From NCBI RefSeq assembly GCF_040954645.1, contig NC_092806.1:26995644-27059643 (forward strand): a stretch of DNA of 64,000 nt, written 5' to 3'. The notes below the pieces were generated by a model. The model saw only the letters and a program-made list of their open reading frames with translations, had not been told where the DNA came from and made no database searches. Below, piece after piece: positions 33,871 through 44,116 of the stretch; within the stretch, counting starts at the first letter, position 1; each line of letters begins with the position of its first letter. Origin of the DNA: Diabrotica undecimpunctata (lineage: Eukaryota; Arthropoda; Insecta; Coleoptera; Chrysomelidae). A program made the position numbers and the translations under genes.

Positions 33871-35385
33871 CCCTCAGAGGATCTCCCTGAAATAATAACA
33901 TCAGAAATTAGAGCCGCCCTAAAACAAATAAAAAATGGGAAAACACCAGGAGAAGATAAAATTACTTCAGAGATGCTAAAAATGGGAGGCACTGCATTAG
34001 AAGAGGCAATGAGAGCATTACTGAATAAATGCCTATCGGAAGGACAAATACCAAAAGCATGGAAAAATGCGGAAGTCATTCTACTCCATAAAAAAGGAGA
34101 CGCCGCAAATATAGAAAACTACCGACCAATAAGCTTGTTTTCACACCTTTACAAACTACTATCCCGAATAATAACAAATAGATTGACAGCTAAGCTAGAT
34201 GCATACCAACCGGTGGAGCAAGCAGGCTTTCGTAAGGGTTTTAGCACTATCGATCACTTGCAAACAATCCGGACAGTTATTGAAAAAACAATAGAGTACA
34301 ACATACCACTACATCTGGCATTTGTCGATTATCACAAAGCATTCGACAGTATCGAGAAATGGGCTTTCTTAACAGCATTGGACGACGCCAGAGTAGATTC
34401 AAGATATGCTGCCCTCCTTAAGAATATATACGATGATGCTACTTTTCACGTAAAAATAGATGATGATCTGGAAACTATGAAAATAGACCTTGGCAAAGGC
34501 GTGAGACAGGGTGACACCATCTCACCCAAGTTATTTACTTTGGCATTAGAAAATGTCTTCAAAAAACTAAATTGGGTCGAAAAGGGATTAAAAATAGATG
34601 GAGTATATCTTAACCATTTGCGTTTCGCAGACGACATAGTACTAATAAGCACAGATATCCATGAACTAAAATCAATGCTACAAGATTTAAATCACAAATC
34701 GAATCAAATAGGATTAAAAATGAATCTCGACAAAACAAAGATATTAAGCAACAGCCTAGAAAACATCACGATAGATAACATCAATGTAGAAAAGGTAGAA
34801 CAATATATATATCTAGGACATGCAATTAAAAACGAAAAGGAAAATCAAACCCTAGAAATTAAAAGAAGGACACAATTATCATGGGCTGCTTTTGGGAAGT
34901 TGAGCTTCATTTTAAAAGACAGAAAAATCCCAATACACTTAAAACGAAAAACCTATGACACTTGTATACTACCAGTTGCAACTTATGGATTGGAAACTAT
35001 GGCAATAACAAGAAAAATGGCAGAACAATTAAGAGGCCATGGAGAGGCCATGGAGAGGGCCATGTTAAATATAAGCCTCAGAGACAAAATTCCTAACACC
35101 GAAATACGTCGAAGAACTAAAGTAACCGACATCATGGAAAAAATAGCGACATTGAGATGGCAATGGGTAGCACATGTAGCAAGACAAGACACCAACAGAT
35201 GGTCTCATAAAGTGACATTCTGGAGACCTCGAGAAACAAAAAGAAGCGTGGGAAGACCCAAAAAGAGATGGATAGACGATATAACAGCTGTAGCTGGAAA
35301 GCAATGGATGAGAATTGCAAAAGATAGGGAAGCGTGGAAACAATTGGAGGAGGCCTATGTCCAACAATGGATGAATGAAGGCTGA
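33871..35385 (+). CDS. LINE ORF2 fragment: intact RT domain and C-terminus
   Basis: About 504 uninterrupted codons; the open frame continues ~20 codons into the left flank, which does not belong to the element. Blocks in order are ALKQIKNGKTPGEDKI, NYRPISLFSHLYKL, EQAGFRKGFSTIDHL, AFVDYHKAFDS (catalytic D), GVRQGDTISPKLF, RFADDIVLI (catalytic FADD near 34,620), YLGHAI, CILPVATYGLETMAIT, LRWQWVAHVARQ, RSVGRPKKRWIDDI and a final AYVQQWMNEG. The set is typical of the RTE-like RTs abundant in insects. Without promoter, endonuclease or start codon it cannot move by itself. Confidence 0.9.
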   Translation, partial: PSEDLPEIITSEIRAALKQIKNGKTPGEDKITSEMLKMGGTALEEAMRALLNKCLSEGQIPKAWKNAEVILLHKKGDAANIENYRPISLFSHLYKLLSRIITNRLTAKLDAYQPVEQAGFRKGFSTIDHLQTIRTVIEKTIEYNIPLHLAFVDYHKAFDSIEKWAFLTALDDARVDSRYAALLKNIYDDATFHVKIDDDLETMKIDLGKGVRQGDTISPKLFTLALENVFKKLNWVEKGLKIDGVYLNHLRFADDIVLISTDIHELKSMLQDLNHKSNQIGLKMNLDKTKILSNSLENITIDNINVEKVEQYIYLGHAIKNEKENQTLEIKRRTQLSWAAFGKLSFILKDRKIPIHLKRKTYDTCILPVATYGLETMAITRKMAEQLRGHGEAMERAMLNISLRDKIPNTEIRRRTKVTDIMEKIATLRWQWVAHVARQDTNRWSHKVTFWRPRETKRSVGRPKKRWIDDITAVAGKQWMRIAKDREAWKQLEEAYVQQWMNEG

Positions 35386-35410
35386 AGAAGAAGAAGAAGA
35401 AGAAGAAGAA
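35385..35410 (+). repeat. GAA-repeat tail of the RTE-like LINE
   Basis: About eight GAA/AGA triplets immediately after the TGA stop and directly before the right target duplication. RTE-type LINEs often end in short tandem repeats instead of poly(A). Confidence 0.85.
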
Positions 35411-35985
35411 GTTATACCTTCTGTTACAAAGTTATCAATTGTCATTTTCGGTAATCGAATCAATTTTGCTGATATATTCATGTTTTGCATTTTGAGTAAG
35501 AGGTGGTGTATATTTACAGAGTCAAAAGCTTGCTGGAAGTCTATAAAGAGAAGATGTAAATTTATGTCAGGTTCGTAGCACTTTTCAATCGGTTGTAGGT
35601 GAAGCCATGTGTATTTTCGGTGTATTGATTTACTTTGTTTTTCAAGATGCTTGTCAATATTTTGTATGTGGTGTTCAGTAGCATGATTCCTCTACAGTTA
35701 CTGGTATCCCTTCAGTCTCCTTTTTTATATATCGTTATTATGTGGACCTTTTTCCACTCCATAGGCTATTTTCTGAGTTCCATATATTTTTTATTAGTTT
35801 ATGAATCCGATGAATCAGTTCTTCTCCATTTTTTATTTATTTCTTTGTTGATTTTATCCGGTCTCGCTGCTTTTCCTGATTTCATCCATTTCACTGTTTC
35901 AATAAGCAAACAAAGCAATAAGCTGCTTTGTTTGATTTTGGAGAAATGCTTTTCCCAGTTTTCTTTCGGTCTTAGGGCCAACGCC
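35411..35985 (-). pseudogene. Older LINE RT, N-terminal-side piece (split by RTE insertion)
   Basis: On the minus strand from right to left: KWMKSGKAARPDKI, NCRGIMLLNTTYKILTSIL, NLHLLFIDFQQAFDSVN (catalytic D), IRLPKMTIDNFVTEGI, then the RTE insertion. Together with 33,580-33,870 this is one RT domain broken by the nested element. Additional frameshifts separate the blocks, so it was already decaying or has decayed since. Confidence 0.8.
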
Positions 35986-35989
35986 TACT

Positions 35990-36975
35990 GCGCAACAAGC
36001 CGATTGCTGGTAAAATGCCCCCCTCCCCTGAGTTCACCTTGCCAGTGTAATCACCTGTACCGATAAAAATTGACGGCATAGTTTCTAAACTTTTTATGAC
36101 ATATTGAAGTATTGATTTATATGTGACTCATTCTGGGTCAAATGACCCTTTAAAAATGTCCCATGAGCTTGTAGTTCTTTAAGGTTTCAGTCGAATGGGA
36201 ACACAAATATTAATGGATATTTCAAGCAATTTGTCGCTTATTTGTGCAATTGGAGTTTATATTCCCGTCCAATACCAAATAAAGTGTAATGCCAATTGTT
36301 TTTATAATATACAATTACTTTTTTTATTAAATCCATTGAAGGAGATGATTCAAGTCAGAGTATGTTATGATGATAACACTTTGCTTTTCTCGTACATATA
36401 TCGACTTTTAATACTTTTTTCTTAACTAAAACATTCTAGACTTAATCCACTTATTCCTCCCTAATCTAGTTGCACAAACCATACATTAATTGTCTCGACT
36501 GCAATTTAGCGCTTGCTGAAATTATCTCTGGCTTATTTCGTACCTCCACAAGTCCTCTTTTTGTTTATAAACGAGACTCAAGAAATTAAATGAAATCTCG
36601 TGAACACACATACACACAACACAACACGACACATTAAAATTTAATTGCTTCGTTAATGATATTTCGAATAAATAAGCAAGACCACAAAACCAAATGTTCC
36701 TTTACTAGTCGTTTTAAAATATACAATGTTTCCTTTTACCAGAGGCGTAACTTGGAACAGAAATTAGGAAACTGGGTTCTGTTTTTGTCTGAAAAAAAGA
36801 CTGTTATCGATCTTTTCTATAGAAATAAGAATGAAGGGAATAACATTTGATATTAATAACATTTGATACGCTGACGACACGGTCCGCCGTGCCAATGATG
36901 AGAAAGAGTTACATGTAAGTCAATAACATCAATCAAAATTATGGTCCCAAAATAGATATAAAGAAATTACTATTT
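35990..36975. other. AT-rich stretch, nothing recognised
   Basis: Short frames only. No motif, RNA gene or repeat identified before the inverted-end copy at 36,978. Confidence 0.4.
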
Positions 36976-36977
36976 AA

Positions 36978-37065
36978 ATGGGAATAAGCCACAATTAAAG
37001 GTTAAAGTACGTTTATTGACGTTTCAATTTTCACTTCGGAAATCGTTCTCAAAATACAAACTAAT
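36978..37065. repeat. Third copy of the 17.2-kb element's terminal repeat
   Basis: About 88 bp starting GGGAATAAGCCACAATT matches the outer part of the inverted ends at 17,194 and 18,012 with few differences, including the hairpin around TTCACTTCGGAAATCG. The match stops after AAATACAAAC. No inverted partner was found nearby. Confidence 0.8.
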
Positions 37066-37319
37066 TTACTAATGTTCGATAAATCAAACGACTTTGCCTT
37101 AGTGAAATTAATCTCTCTAGTTCTAATCGTCCTAAGTATTAAGCGCTTATGCGTTTCTTGGCCAAAAGTGTAAGATTGCTGACTGGCCAGGTTAGGGCAA
37201 TGTAATAAAGCAACGAATATCAGAGCAATCTGCAATCATGCTATCAGAGAAACAAAATGTTTGGCGCGACTGTCTGACAATATGTATTAACTTTTAAAAA
37301 GCACTTATGAAAATTAACT

Positions 37320-37630
37320 CGGGTCATCATCATAATCATCATCATCCCATAGTCGTCCACTGCTGAACATAGGCCTCCTCGAAAAACCTCCATTCAGATA
37401 TATCTTGCGCTGCTGCAATCCAGTTGGTACAAATCCTCTTTATGTCGTCAGTCCATCTTGTGGGTGGTCTTCCCGGGTTTCGTCTATCCGCTGTCGGTCT
37501 CCACTCCAAGATTTTTTTGGTCCACCTATTATCCTTCATTCTAGCGACGTGTCCTGCCCACCTCCATTTAATTTTGGCTATGTGTTTTATAATGTCTTCA
37601 ATACCACTGTTTTCGTGTAGATGTTCTTGT
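37320..37630 (-). pseudogene. RTE-like LINE 3' end with triplet tail
   Basis: Minus-strand coding gives HENSGIEDIIKHIAKIKWRW, AGHVARMKDNRWTKKILEW, RRNPGRPPTRWTDDI and the terminal EEAYVQQWTTMG, ending at 37,342. The final block closely matches the AYVQQWMNEG end of the 33.9-kb element, so both are RTE-like. An ATG/GAT triplet run at 37,324-37,350 would be the 3' repeat tail. The copy keeps only ~95 codons. Confidence 0.75.
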
Positions 37631-37649
37631 TAGGGCAGGTCCCTAACAA

Positions 37650-38279
37650 GGACAACTCGGGTATGTATAGTTATTTATTTATTTATAAAGTTCAACAGGC
37701 CTTGAAGGACTAGGGTTTATTTTTCTATTACAATTATATAAAATACATTTAAAATTCCTTATAGTCTTTCTTTTATAAGCAGAAAGCTGCCTGCTTTCTC
37801 TTATGTTAGGTCTAGGACTAGTGTATACTGGGTTGTTTAATAATATTTGCTATTCCGATGCTTTTAGCGAGCTGGCTTTCGGTCTCTTACAATCTCGACC
37901 ACTCGATCGTTCTCCCTTCTTGTTACACGTTGGGCCCAGTTCCTCCTTCGCTCCCTTATCTATCGTTCTATGTTCCCCCTCCTGTGTTATTTGATCCCAC
38001 CTAATTTTCCCTAGGTTGATATTTTCTTATATTTAGTGTTTTCATTTTAGATTTTCGTAGCCAATGCTAGGAAACTTAGGGTCTGTTTTATTTTCTTTCT
38101 TGTTTCAATTACAGGTTTTGTGTATTCTTGGTTGTTTTCAATCCCAAAAGTAATCCAGATTCAACGTAAAATATATAAGTAAATATACCTACCACAAACA
38201 AGACAAATAGAAGATAAATCACTAAAGAAAAATAAAAAAAAAACTGTAGGCAAGAAATTATGGAAAACTGATAAAAGGT
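37650..38279. other. Spacer, nothing recognised
   Basis: A perfect 10-bp inverted repeat (CTTGTTAGGG/CCCTAACAAG, 37,626-37,650) marks its left edge. Otherwise AT-rich with no motif. Confidence 0.4.
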
Positions 38280-38283
38280 TAAA

Positions 38284-39102
38284 GGTCGTGGCATATTATC
38301 ATGCACGTTGCGTTTCCAGCACATAGCGTTTAGTTTCCGAAAAATATAATTTAAATGGTTTTAAATATGAACAACGCACACTGTCCGGAACATAGCGTTT
38401 CAGACACTTAACGTTTCCGTTCAGTATATTCGAAAACAATATTTTACTGATGCCGACGGCTACGTAACGAGTCGTAACCGGTTGGTAAGGATAATGTGAA
38501 TTAGATGTCCGTCGTTTTCCCCTTGTTTATTTAGATATTTGTTTGATTTTGACACAGCGTATTTAAAAAAATAATTTTCGAGGCTATTTTGTCATTTATG
38601 CATGTGTTTTTATTGCTTTGTGACAATTAATCACGGAAGTGATAAACAAGTAGGACTTTTGTACGCAAGTGATATCTCTTCTTTTTAAAAATACTTTTTG
38701 GTTTGATATGTATGGCTTCGTTAAATGTAGTATTTTGTTTTTTAACTGAAGGTGAAATTAAATTTAAAACATATTCAAACTGAATCCTATTCATTCTAAA
38801 ATATCAATAATATTTTTCATCGTCATCAATTAATTCTCTGTATAAAGTCCAGTATTCACATTCCTTCTTTCTTTCTTTTAACATTGAATGTACTTTAAAC
38901 CTTCTTTTTAACACAGTTTTTCATTCTTCATCGTTAAGTAGAAGAGCAATTGCACATAATTTTTGCCGAGAGAAGCGAGATCATATCTTCACCGAACCAA
39001 ACTGAAACGTTCTATGTATGAAAATGTGAACGCGCAGCCCAATTGATGGAGTGGAAACGCTACGTGCCGGAAACTATACGTGCACGATAATATGCCGCGA
39101 CC
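38284..39102. mobile_element. Non-coding TIR element (MITE-like)
   Basis: The ends are inverted copies: GGTCGTGGCATATTATCATG at the left against the complement of CGTGCACGATAATATGCCGC near the right end, continuing with similar GTTTCC and CACxTAGCGTTT blocks for about 55 bp. TAAA flanks both sides (38,280-38,283 and 39,103-39,106), a likely 4-bp target duplication. Near the left end the motifs ACATAGCGTTT and ACGTTTCCG recur. There is no transposase coding, so the superfamily is unknown. Confidence 0.75.
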
Positions 39103-39106
39103 TAAA

Positions 39107-39955
39107 ACCGGACTATTAAGCAAAACCTAAAACTGCGTATGATATTGATTAAAAAAACAAATTTGAGTTATTTCGTCTCTTGTATTGGTATGCCACTGTG
39201 CCTCGCGTTAGATTTATTCCACGACAAATACTTATACAAATCGGAAATCAATACCCTGTCCGGTTAAGTTAATACAATATTCTCCGCTAAACACCTACTC
39301 TTTCTACCCAAATTACACCTTTGAATTATTAACTTAATTAGCTTTACCATAAATGATTCGAATTACACAAAAGTTCGTTATTGTGCGTCTTTTATTACAA
39401 AAGGAAATTGCTAGGGAAACACTAAAGTTTTTAACGATCGTTTTCGGTATGTATTTTGGTGTATCCAGATGTTTTAATGGCTATAACATGAAATACTACT
39501 GTGTTGCCATGGACATAACCGAAGATTTATGGGTTCAGGCTTAGGCTCTAGACAAAATTAATTTATTATAACCCATACTAAAAAGCCATTAATAGAGATT
39601 TTAAAGATTTATGGTTTTCGAGAAAAAATGGGGTTAAAAACCAAATGAAAAGCTCCAATGGATTGTATTGTTTAACCTTAAATTTATGTTTGTTATAAAT
39701 GTCAAATGGTTAATTGTTTTAAAGCATATTCCAATGGGGTTGTTAAAGATTTAAATTTACTAATATAGCTGTCGACAACTCAATCCAATTCAGTGTTGTT
39801 TGTTAATTTCTACTTTCTATACAATGAAATAAATATATACAATCCTTCAATCGCTCTCTGTGTCTATCTCTTTGTCATCTTTCCCCAAAATTTGGTTTAA
39901 GCACTAATTTGCCTAATATCCAAAATATTTATGGCCCCCAAACAACACCTTTATA
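39107..39955. other. AT-rich stretch, nothing recognised
   Basis: Short frames without recognisable motifs. Confidence 0.4.
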
Positions 39956-39959
39956 TCCT

Positions 39960-40200
39960 TAGGACAAACTAACGACTCCAGAAACGATTCCACTCAATAA
40001 ACATTCAAAGAAGAACTAAAATTATTATATACAAAACACCGCTGAAGCCGATCCCCACATATAAGGCAGAAGGATGAAAGCCTTTAGGAACATTCAAATA
40101 CATTAAGAGCTATAAACGATCAAGGGTAGTGGCGCAAAAGATATAACGCTGAACTATACCAACTCTGTAATAAACCAGACATCTAACGTTCATTAAAACA
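39960..40200 (+). pseudogene. Possible LINE scrap
   Basis: A frame reads INIQRRTKIIIYKTPLKPI followed by TYKAEG. It resembles the block before TYGxExW in LINE C-termini (KxxIYKTxLxPIxTYGAE). Very short, weak evidence. Confidence 0.3.
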
Positions 40201-40560
40201 CAGCGACTCGAATGGGCTTCTTCTTTTTAGTGCGCCGTCTCCTTTAGAAGGTTGGCGATACAAATGGCAATTGGAGCTTTGCAAACTGCTGGACAAAAAA
40301 TTTCTGTGGATGAGCGGTCAAACCATCTTCTCAGGGCCCTCAGCCATGAGTTCTGCCGTCTTCCTACTGATCTTTTACCTGCACTTTACCTTTTAATATG
40401 ATTCGGAGTAATTCATATCTTTCACCTCTTAACACATGGCCCAAGCATCATTTTTCCTCACTTTGATCGTGCTTAGCAGTTATTTTTCTTTACTCATGTG
40501 CAGAAATACCTCATCGTGGGTAACTTTTTGTATCCATGAAATTCTCAGCATCTATTTGAT
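40200..40560 (-). pseudogene. LINE ORF2 C-terminal remnant
   Basis: Across frames the minus strand shows MLRISWIQKVTHDEVFLHM, a GHVLRGERYELLRIILKGKV-like block, then SWLRALRRWFDRSSTEIFC and a final AICIANL. These are the same blocks as the 11.2-kb copy, which ends NLRDWFNRSSASLFRA and IANLIANAR. Several frameshifts. It lies tail-to-tail opposite the plus-strand LINE remnant at 40.95 kb, with the Penelope-like piece between. Confidence 0.65.
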
Positions 40561-40614
40561 AAAATGTAAAAAAAATTTCTTCCATTCTTGACATATTTTT
40601 CGTTTAAAGATTGG

Positions 40615-40860
40615 CTTCACAAGAAATATGAATTCAAATACAAGTATGTTTTATCACTAGCAAATTTATTTAAAGCAAGTTTGATTAGCAGGAGCCTTAA
40701 CAACTTACAACATCTATCATATATAAATTTTGATCAAATTCATGATTTTGTGGAATTAAACTAGGTCTGTGTTCATATAGACGTTTAACGAAACTTCGAC
40801 CTGTCTGATCTATATACACTTTTGGACATATATCACAAGTAATCTTCTAAAGAATTTTGG
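40615..40860 (-). pseudogene. Penelope-like GIY-YIG endonuclease remnant
   Basis: The minus strand reads KITCDICPKVYIDQTGRSF, then VKRLYEHR and, ~10 residues on, NHEFD. The pattern C-x2-C-x3-VYIxQTGRSFxxRLxEH is the start of the GIY-YIG nuclease domain of Penelope-like retroelements, which cuts target DNA for insertion. The family's GIY is VYI here, and the catalytic Arg (in RSFVKR) is present. Stops follow within ~60 codons. The RT domain that normally precedes it was not found. Confidence 0.6.
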
Positions 40861-40944
40861 TTTTTTGTTATCTTTACCTTAATTATTTTTGGTGCTTACT
40901 CAATGAATTGTTTGTTTTTAAAGCAGTGTTTATTTTGTTTAATT

Positions 40945-41815
40945 TATATTCAGATAGAATATTTAAAGAAGCGCTGCATAATTTGGAATGGGGCGTAAAA
41001 GTTAATGGAATTCTGATAAATACAATCAGATATGCAGACGATACAGTTATTTTAAGTGATGACTTGAATGGATTACAATGCCTTTTAAATGCCATTGATA
41101 CAGTGGGAAGAGAGTTTGGCCTAAACATAAACTGTTCAAAAACAAAACACATGGTGTTTAGCCGTTTAGCACATCAAGATGCACGATTATATGTTGATGG
41201 TCATATAATTCAAAGAGTGTCCAGTTTTAATTATCTTGGTTGCAATATTACTGAACAACTAGATCCAGATCAAGAGATAAAACGTAGAATCGAGATAGCC
41301 CGCACGACATTTTTATAAATGAAGTCTTTCTTCTGTAATGATAACTTGCAACTTCAACTTCGAAAGCGCATGGTTAAAATGCTACATTTGGTCAGTCCTC
41401 TTATACGGTGTCGAAGCATGGACATTAAAAATATCCACCATTAATTGTCTGGAGGCCTTTGAAATGTGGCTGCACAGACGTATACTAAAAATTCCATGGA
41501 CGGCTATGCTGAGAAATGAGGCAGTCCTTGAGAGAGCAAATGCTGCTCGCGAGCTGCTTGATAACATCAAATGTAGAAAGATGGCCTATTTTGGACACGT
41601 AGTAAGGGGAGACCGAAATAATATTCTTCAACTTATTATGATGGGTAAAATCGAAGGACGCAGAGGAATTGGTAGAAAGCAGGCCTCTTGGTTGAAGAAT
41701 ATCAGGGAGTGGACAGGAATGAGGAAAGCTGAGCAACTCTTTAGAATAGCTCAAGACAGAGACAGTTTCGCCATGTTAATCGCCAACGTCAAGGGGACTT
41801 GATAGGGCACGTTAA
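40945..41815 (+). pseudogene. LINE RT C-terminal half
   Basis: Begins with SDRIFKEALHNLEWG, then RYADDTVILSDD (catalytic YADD), NCSKTKHMVFS, FNYLGCNITEQLDPDQEIKRR. After a stop at 41,316-41,318 and a frame change near 41,375 come WSVLLYGVEAWTLK, RRILKIPWTAMLRNEAVLE, KMAYFGHVVRGDRNNILQLI, RRGIGRKQASWLKNIREWTG and LIANVKGT at the end. It is the best-preserved copy of the NIRxW LINE family in this window, but 5' truncated and interrupted. Confidence 0.85.
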
Positions 41816-42073
41816 GAAGAAGAAGTTTATTTTGTGAAAAGCATTCACAGGCAATTGTTTAAATTAATTTGACAAACAATTTCATTTAGTTTTGATTTGG
41901 TAACATCAATTAACGCTAAATTATTAACTGATCTATTATATATATTTTTTTCTCTTGACCTACGTCCGGAATATTTGTTCTGTAGCCAAGTAAAGATAGC
42001 CCCGTACCTTCATTTTTTAAGTATTATATTTGTATTATCTACTACAAAAAAATTGACTTCAAATAAAAAAATA
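41816..42073. other. Spacer before the long-TIR transposon
   Basis: AT-rich; ends with the TA target duplication (42,074-42,075). It starts with a short AAGAAGAAG run after the LINE stop, possibly that LINE's 3' tail. Confidence 0.4.
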
Positions 42074-42075
42074 TA

Positions 42076-44114
42076 CAAGGTGGTCCAGAATTATGTACAT
42101 TAATTTCTAGAGCTCATAGTACGTCCAAAAATAAGGGTACTTCTTTATGTACACTTTTTTATAAAACTGAATAATAAGGGGGGTACAACCCTTTAAAGGG
42201 GTGCATTGAAATTCTTATTTTTTCAAATATCTTCCAAACGGTTTTGAATACGGAGTTCATATTTTGGGAGTGATTATAAGACATTAGGATAATTAATTTC
42301 ATGTCACCACCTACCACATCCTATATTAATACAGGGTAGTTTTGGAGGGTAAGTCGGGGTTATTGCGTCACATGTTTTTTAATTTTTACATATTTTAAAA
42401 AAATATTTTAAAAATTGTTTCCTTAGACTTTTCTACGCAAAAAAGGTGCTCTTGTAATATTTCAATAGAGATCACCGTTTTCGATTTATTCAAACTCGAA
42501 GGTATACATGTATTTTATTGTAATCGTTACATTTCTTAATATTCATCAAGTATGCTTTGGAATTAACACTTGTGTTGGCAATAATATTACAAATTCTTTT
42601 GATTTCAAATAACTCCATACTGTAAAGTCCATTGGATTAAGATCACAACTACGAGCAGGCCAATGAATCGATGCATCCGCACCCCGGCCTATCCACCTAT
42701 CAGGGAAATGTTCATGTAACCACCTTCTACAAATTCTTGTGTAATGTGGTGTAGCACCATCATGCATGAAACATGTTTCTTCGTATTTGTAATGGAATAT
42801 CTTCCAAAATATCATGTAAAATATTGTCTAGAAAATTGTAATACATGTTACCATTTAAATTTCCGGGAAAGATGAGGTATCCTATGAAACTATTTCCTAA
42901 AGTAGCTGCCCAAACGTTTTTCTTGAACGTGTGTTGGAAGTGAGTTTCCATTGTAGCCCTTGGATTTTCTTCAACCCAGAAGTGCATATTTCTAGAATTG
43001 AACATACCTTGTTTTGTAAATGTGGCCTCGTCTGTAAACAGAATGTTGCTTAAAAAATTTGGTGCAGTTTGAACTTTATTTTGCAATACTTCCTAAAAAT
43101 CAACTCTAAGTGGCATATCGTCAGGTAACAATTCCTGCACCTGTCGATAGTACCAAGGATGTAATTGCTGTTGATGCAGAACACTTAAAACACTTTGATG
43201 AGAAATATTCGTTCTTAATCCTAACCTGCGTGTACTTATTGTGGGGTCATTTATTACAGCATCCGATATTTGTTGTATTCCTTCTTTGAAAACAACCGGT
43301 TTCTCTCAGTCGTCGTTCAGTACTTACAAAAGTCCTGGCATTGGGAATATTTCTGTTCGGATACTTTTCTCTGTAGCGTCTTACAGCGGCAATAGCATTT
43401 CCAGAACATTCCCTTAATACTAAAAGTATGTCTGTCATCTCAAATTTTGAATAGTGTGCCATATTGCGGGCAAACAAATTTAAAAATATAGCAAAAGAGA
43501 CGTGTTAAACAAATTTCACTGTCGAGTACAATAAAAGTGTAGATAAAATAATTTAATTGTTATTAATCGTCACTGACAATCCATAGACTACTTGAAATTA
43601 AAGTGTTGTTGCTAACACAAGTGTCAATTCCAAAGCATACTTGATGAATATTAAGAAATGTAACGATTACAATAAAATACATGTATACCTTCGAGTTTAA
43701 ATAAATCGAAAACGGTGATCTCTATCGAAATATTACAAGAGCACCTTTTTTGCGTAGAAAAGTCTAAGAAAACGATTTTTAAAATATTTTTTTAAAATAT
43801 GTAAAAATTAAAAAACATGTGACGCAATAACCCCCACTTACCCTCCAAAGCTACCCTGTATTAATATAGGATGTGGTAGGTGGTGACATGAAATTAATTA
43901 TCCTAATGTCTTATAATCACTCCCAAAATATGAACTCCGTATTCAAAACCGTTTGGAAGATATTTGAAAAAATAAGAATTTCAATTCACCCCTTTAAAGG
44001 GTTGTATCTCCCTTATTATTCAGTTTTATAAAAAAGTGTACATAAAGAAGTACCCTTATTTTTGGACATACTATGAGCTCTAGAAATTAATGTACATAAT
44101 TCTGGACCACCTTG
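42076..44114 (-). mobile_element. DNA transposon with ~507-bp terminal inverted repeats
   Basis: 2,039-bp element. Ends begin CAAGGTGGTCCAGAATT and finish with its complement; the inverted match runs about 507 bp on each side (42,076-42,582 and 43,608-44,114) at high identity. TA flanks both ends (42,074-42,075 and 44,115-44,116), as in the IS630/Tc1/mariner superfamily. Between the arms lies a minus-strand transposase. The arms are unusually long for this superfamily, and the 3' end of the transposase gene lies inside one of them. Confidence 0.92.
42546..43459 (-). pseudogene. DUF4817-type DDE transposase, broken
   Basis: The minus strand starts at MAHYSKFEMTD and continues with LRECSGNAIAAVRRY, REKYPNRNIPNARTF and RRLRETG. 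This is the arthropod DUF4817 N-terminal DNA-binding pattern. A second HTH-like part follows (ISDAVINDPTISTRRL, NISHQSVLSVL). The catalytic parts are NILFTDEATFTKQG, then FMHDGATPHYT, then ARSCDLNPMDFTVW. Between the second Asp and the last candidate Asp I count 43 residues. At least two frameshifts (about 43,300 and 42,800) and a stop near 43,095 make this copy inactive. Family placement in IS630/Tc1/mariner is solid; the clade is not. Confidence 0.85.
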
Positions 44115-44116
44115 TA

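Larger units (their letters stand above)
33871..35410 (+). mobile_element. 5'-truncated RTE-like LINE nested in an older LINE
   Basis: 1,540-bp insertion bounded by the 14-bp duplication GTTATACCTTCTGT. It is 5' truncated inside ORF2 (no endonuclease) and ends in a GAA-repeat tail after the stop codon, as target-primed reverse transcription would leave it. Its frame is uninterrupted, so it is younger than the LINE it landed in. Confidence 0.9.

Noticed and set aside
35065..35490. 141-codon minus-strand frame with a poly-Ser run
   Set aside because: Antisense to the RTE-like ORF; the serine run is just the GAA tail read backwards.
37626..37650. Perfect 10-bp hairpin as a terminator or RNA element
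   Set aside because: Intrinsic terminators do not apply in a eukaryote, and nothing around it suggests a function.
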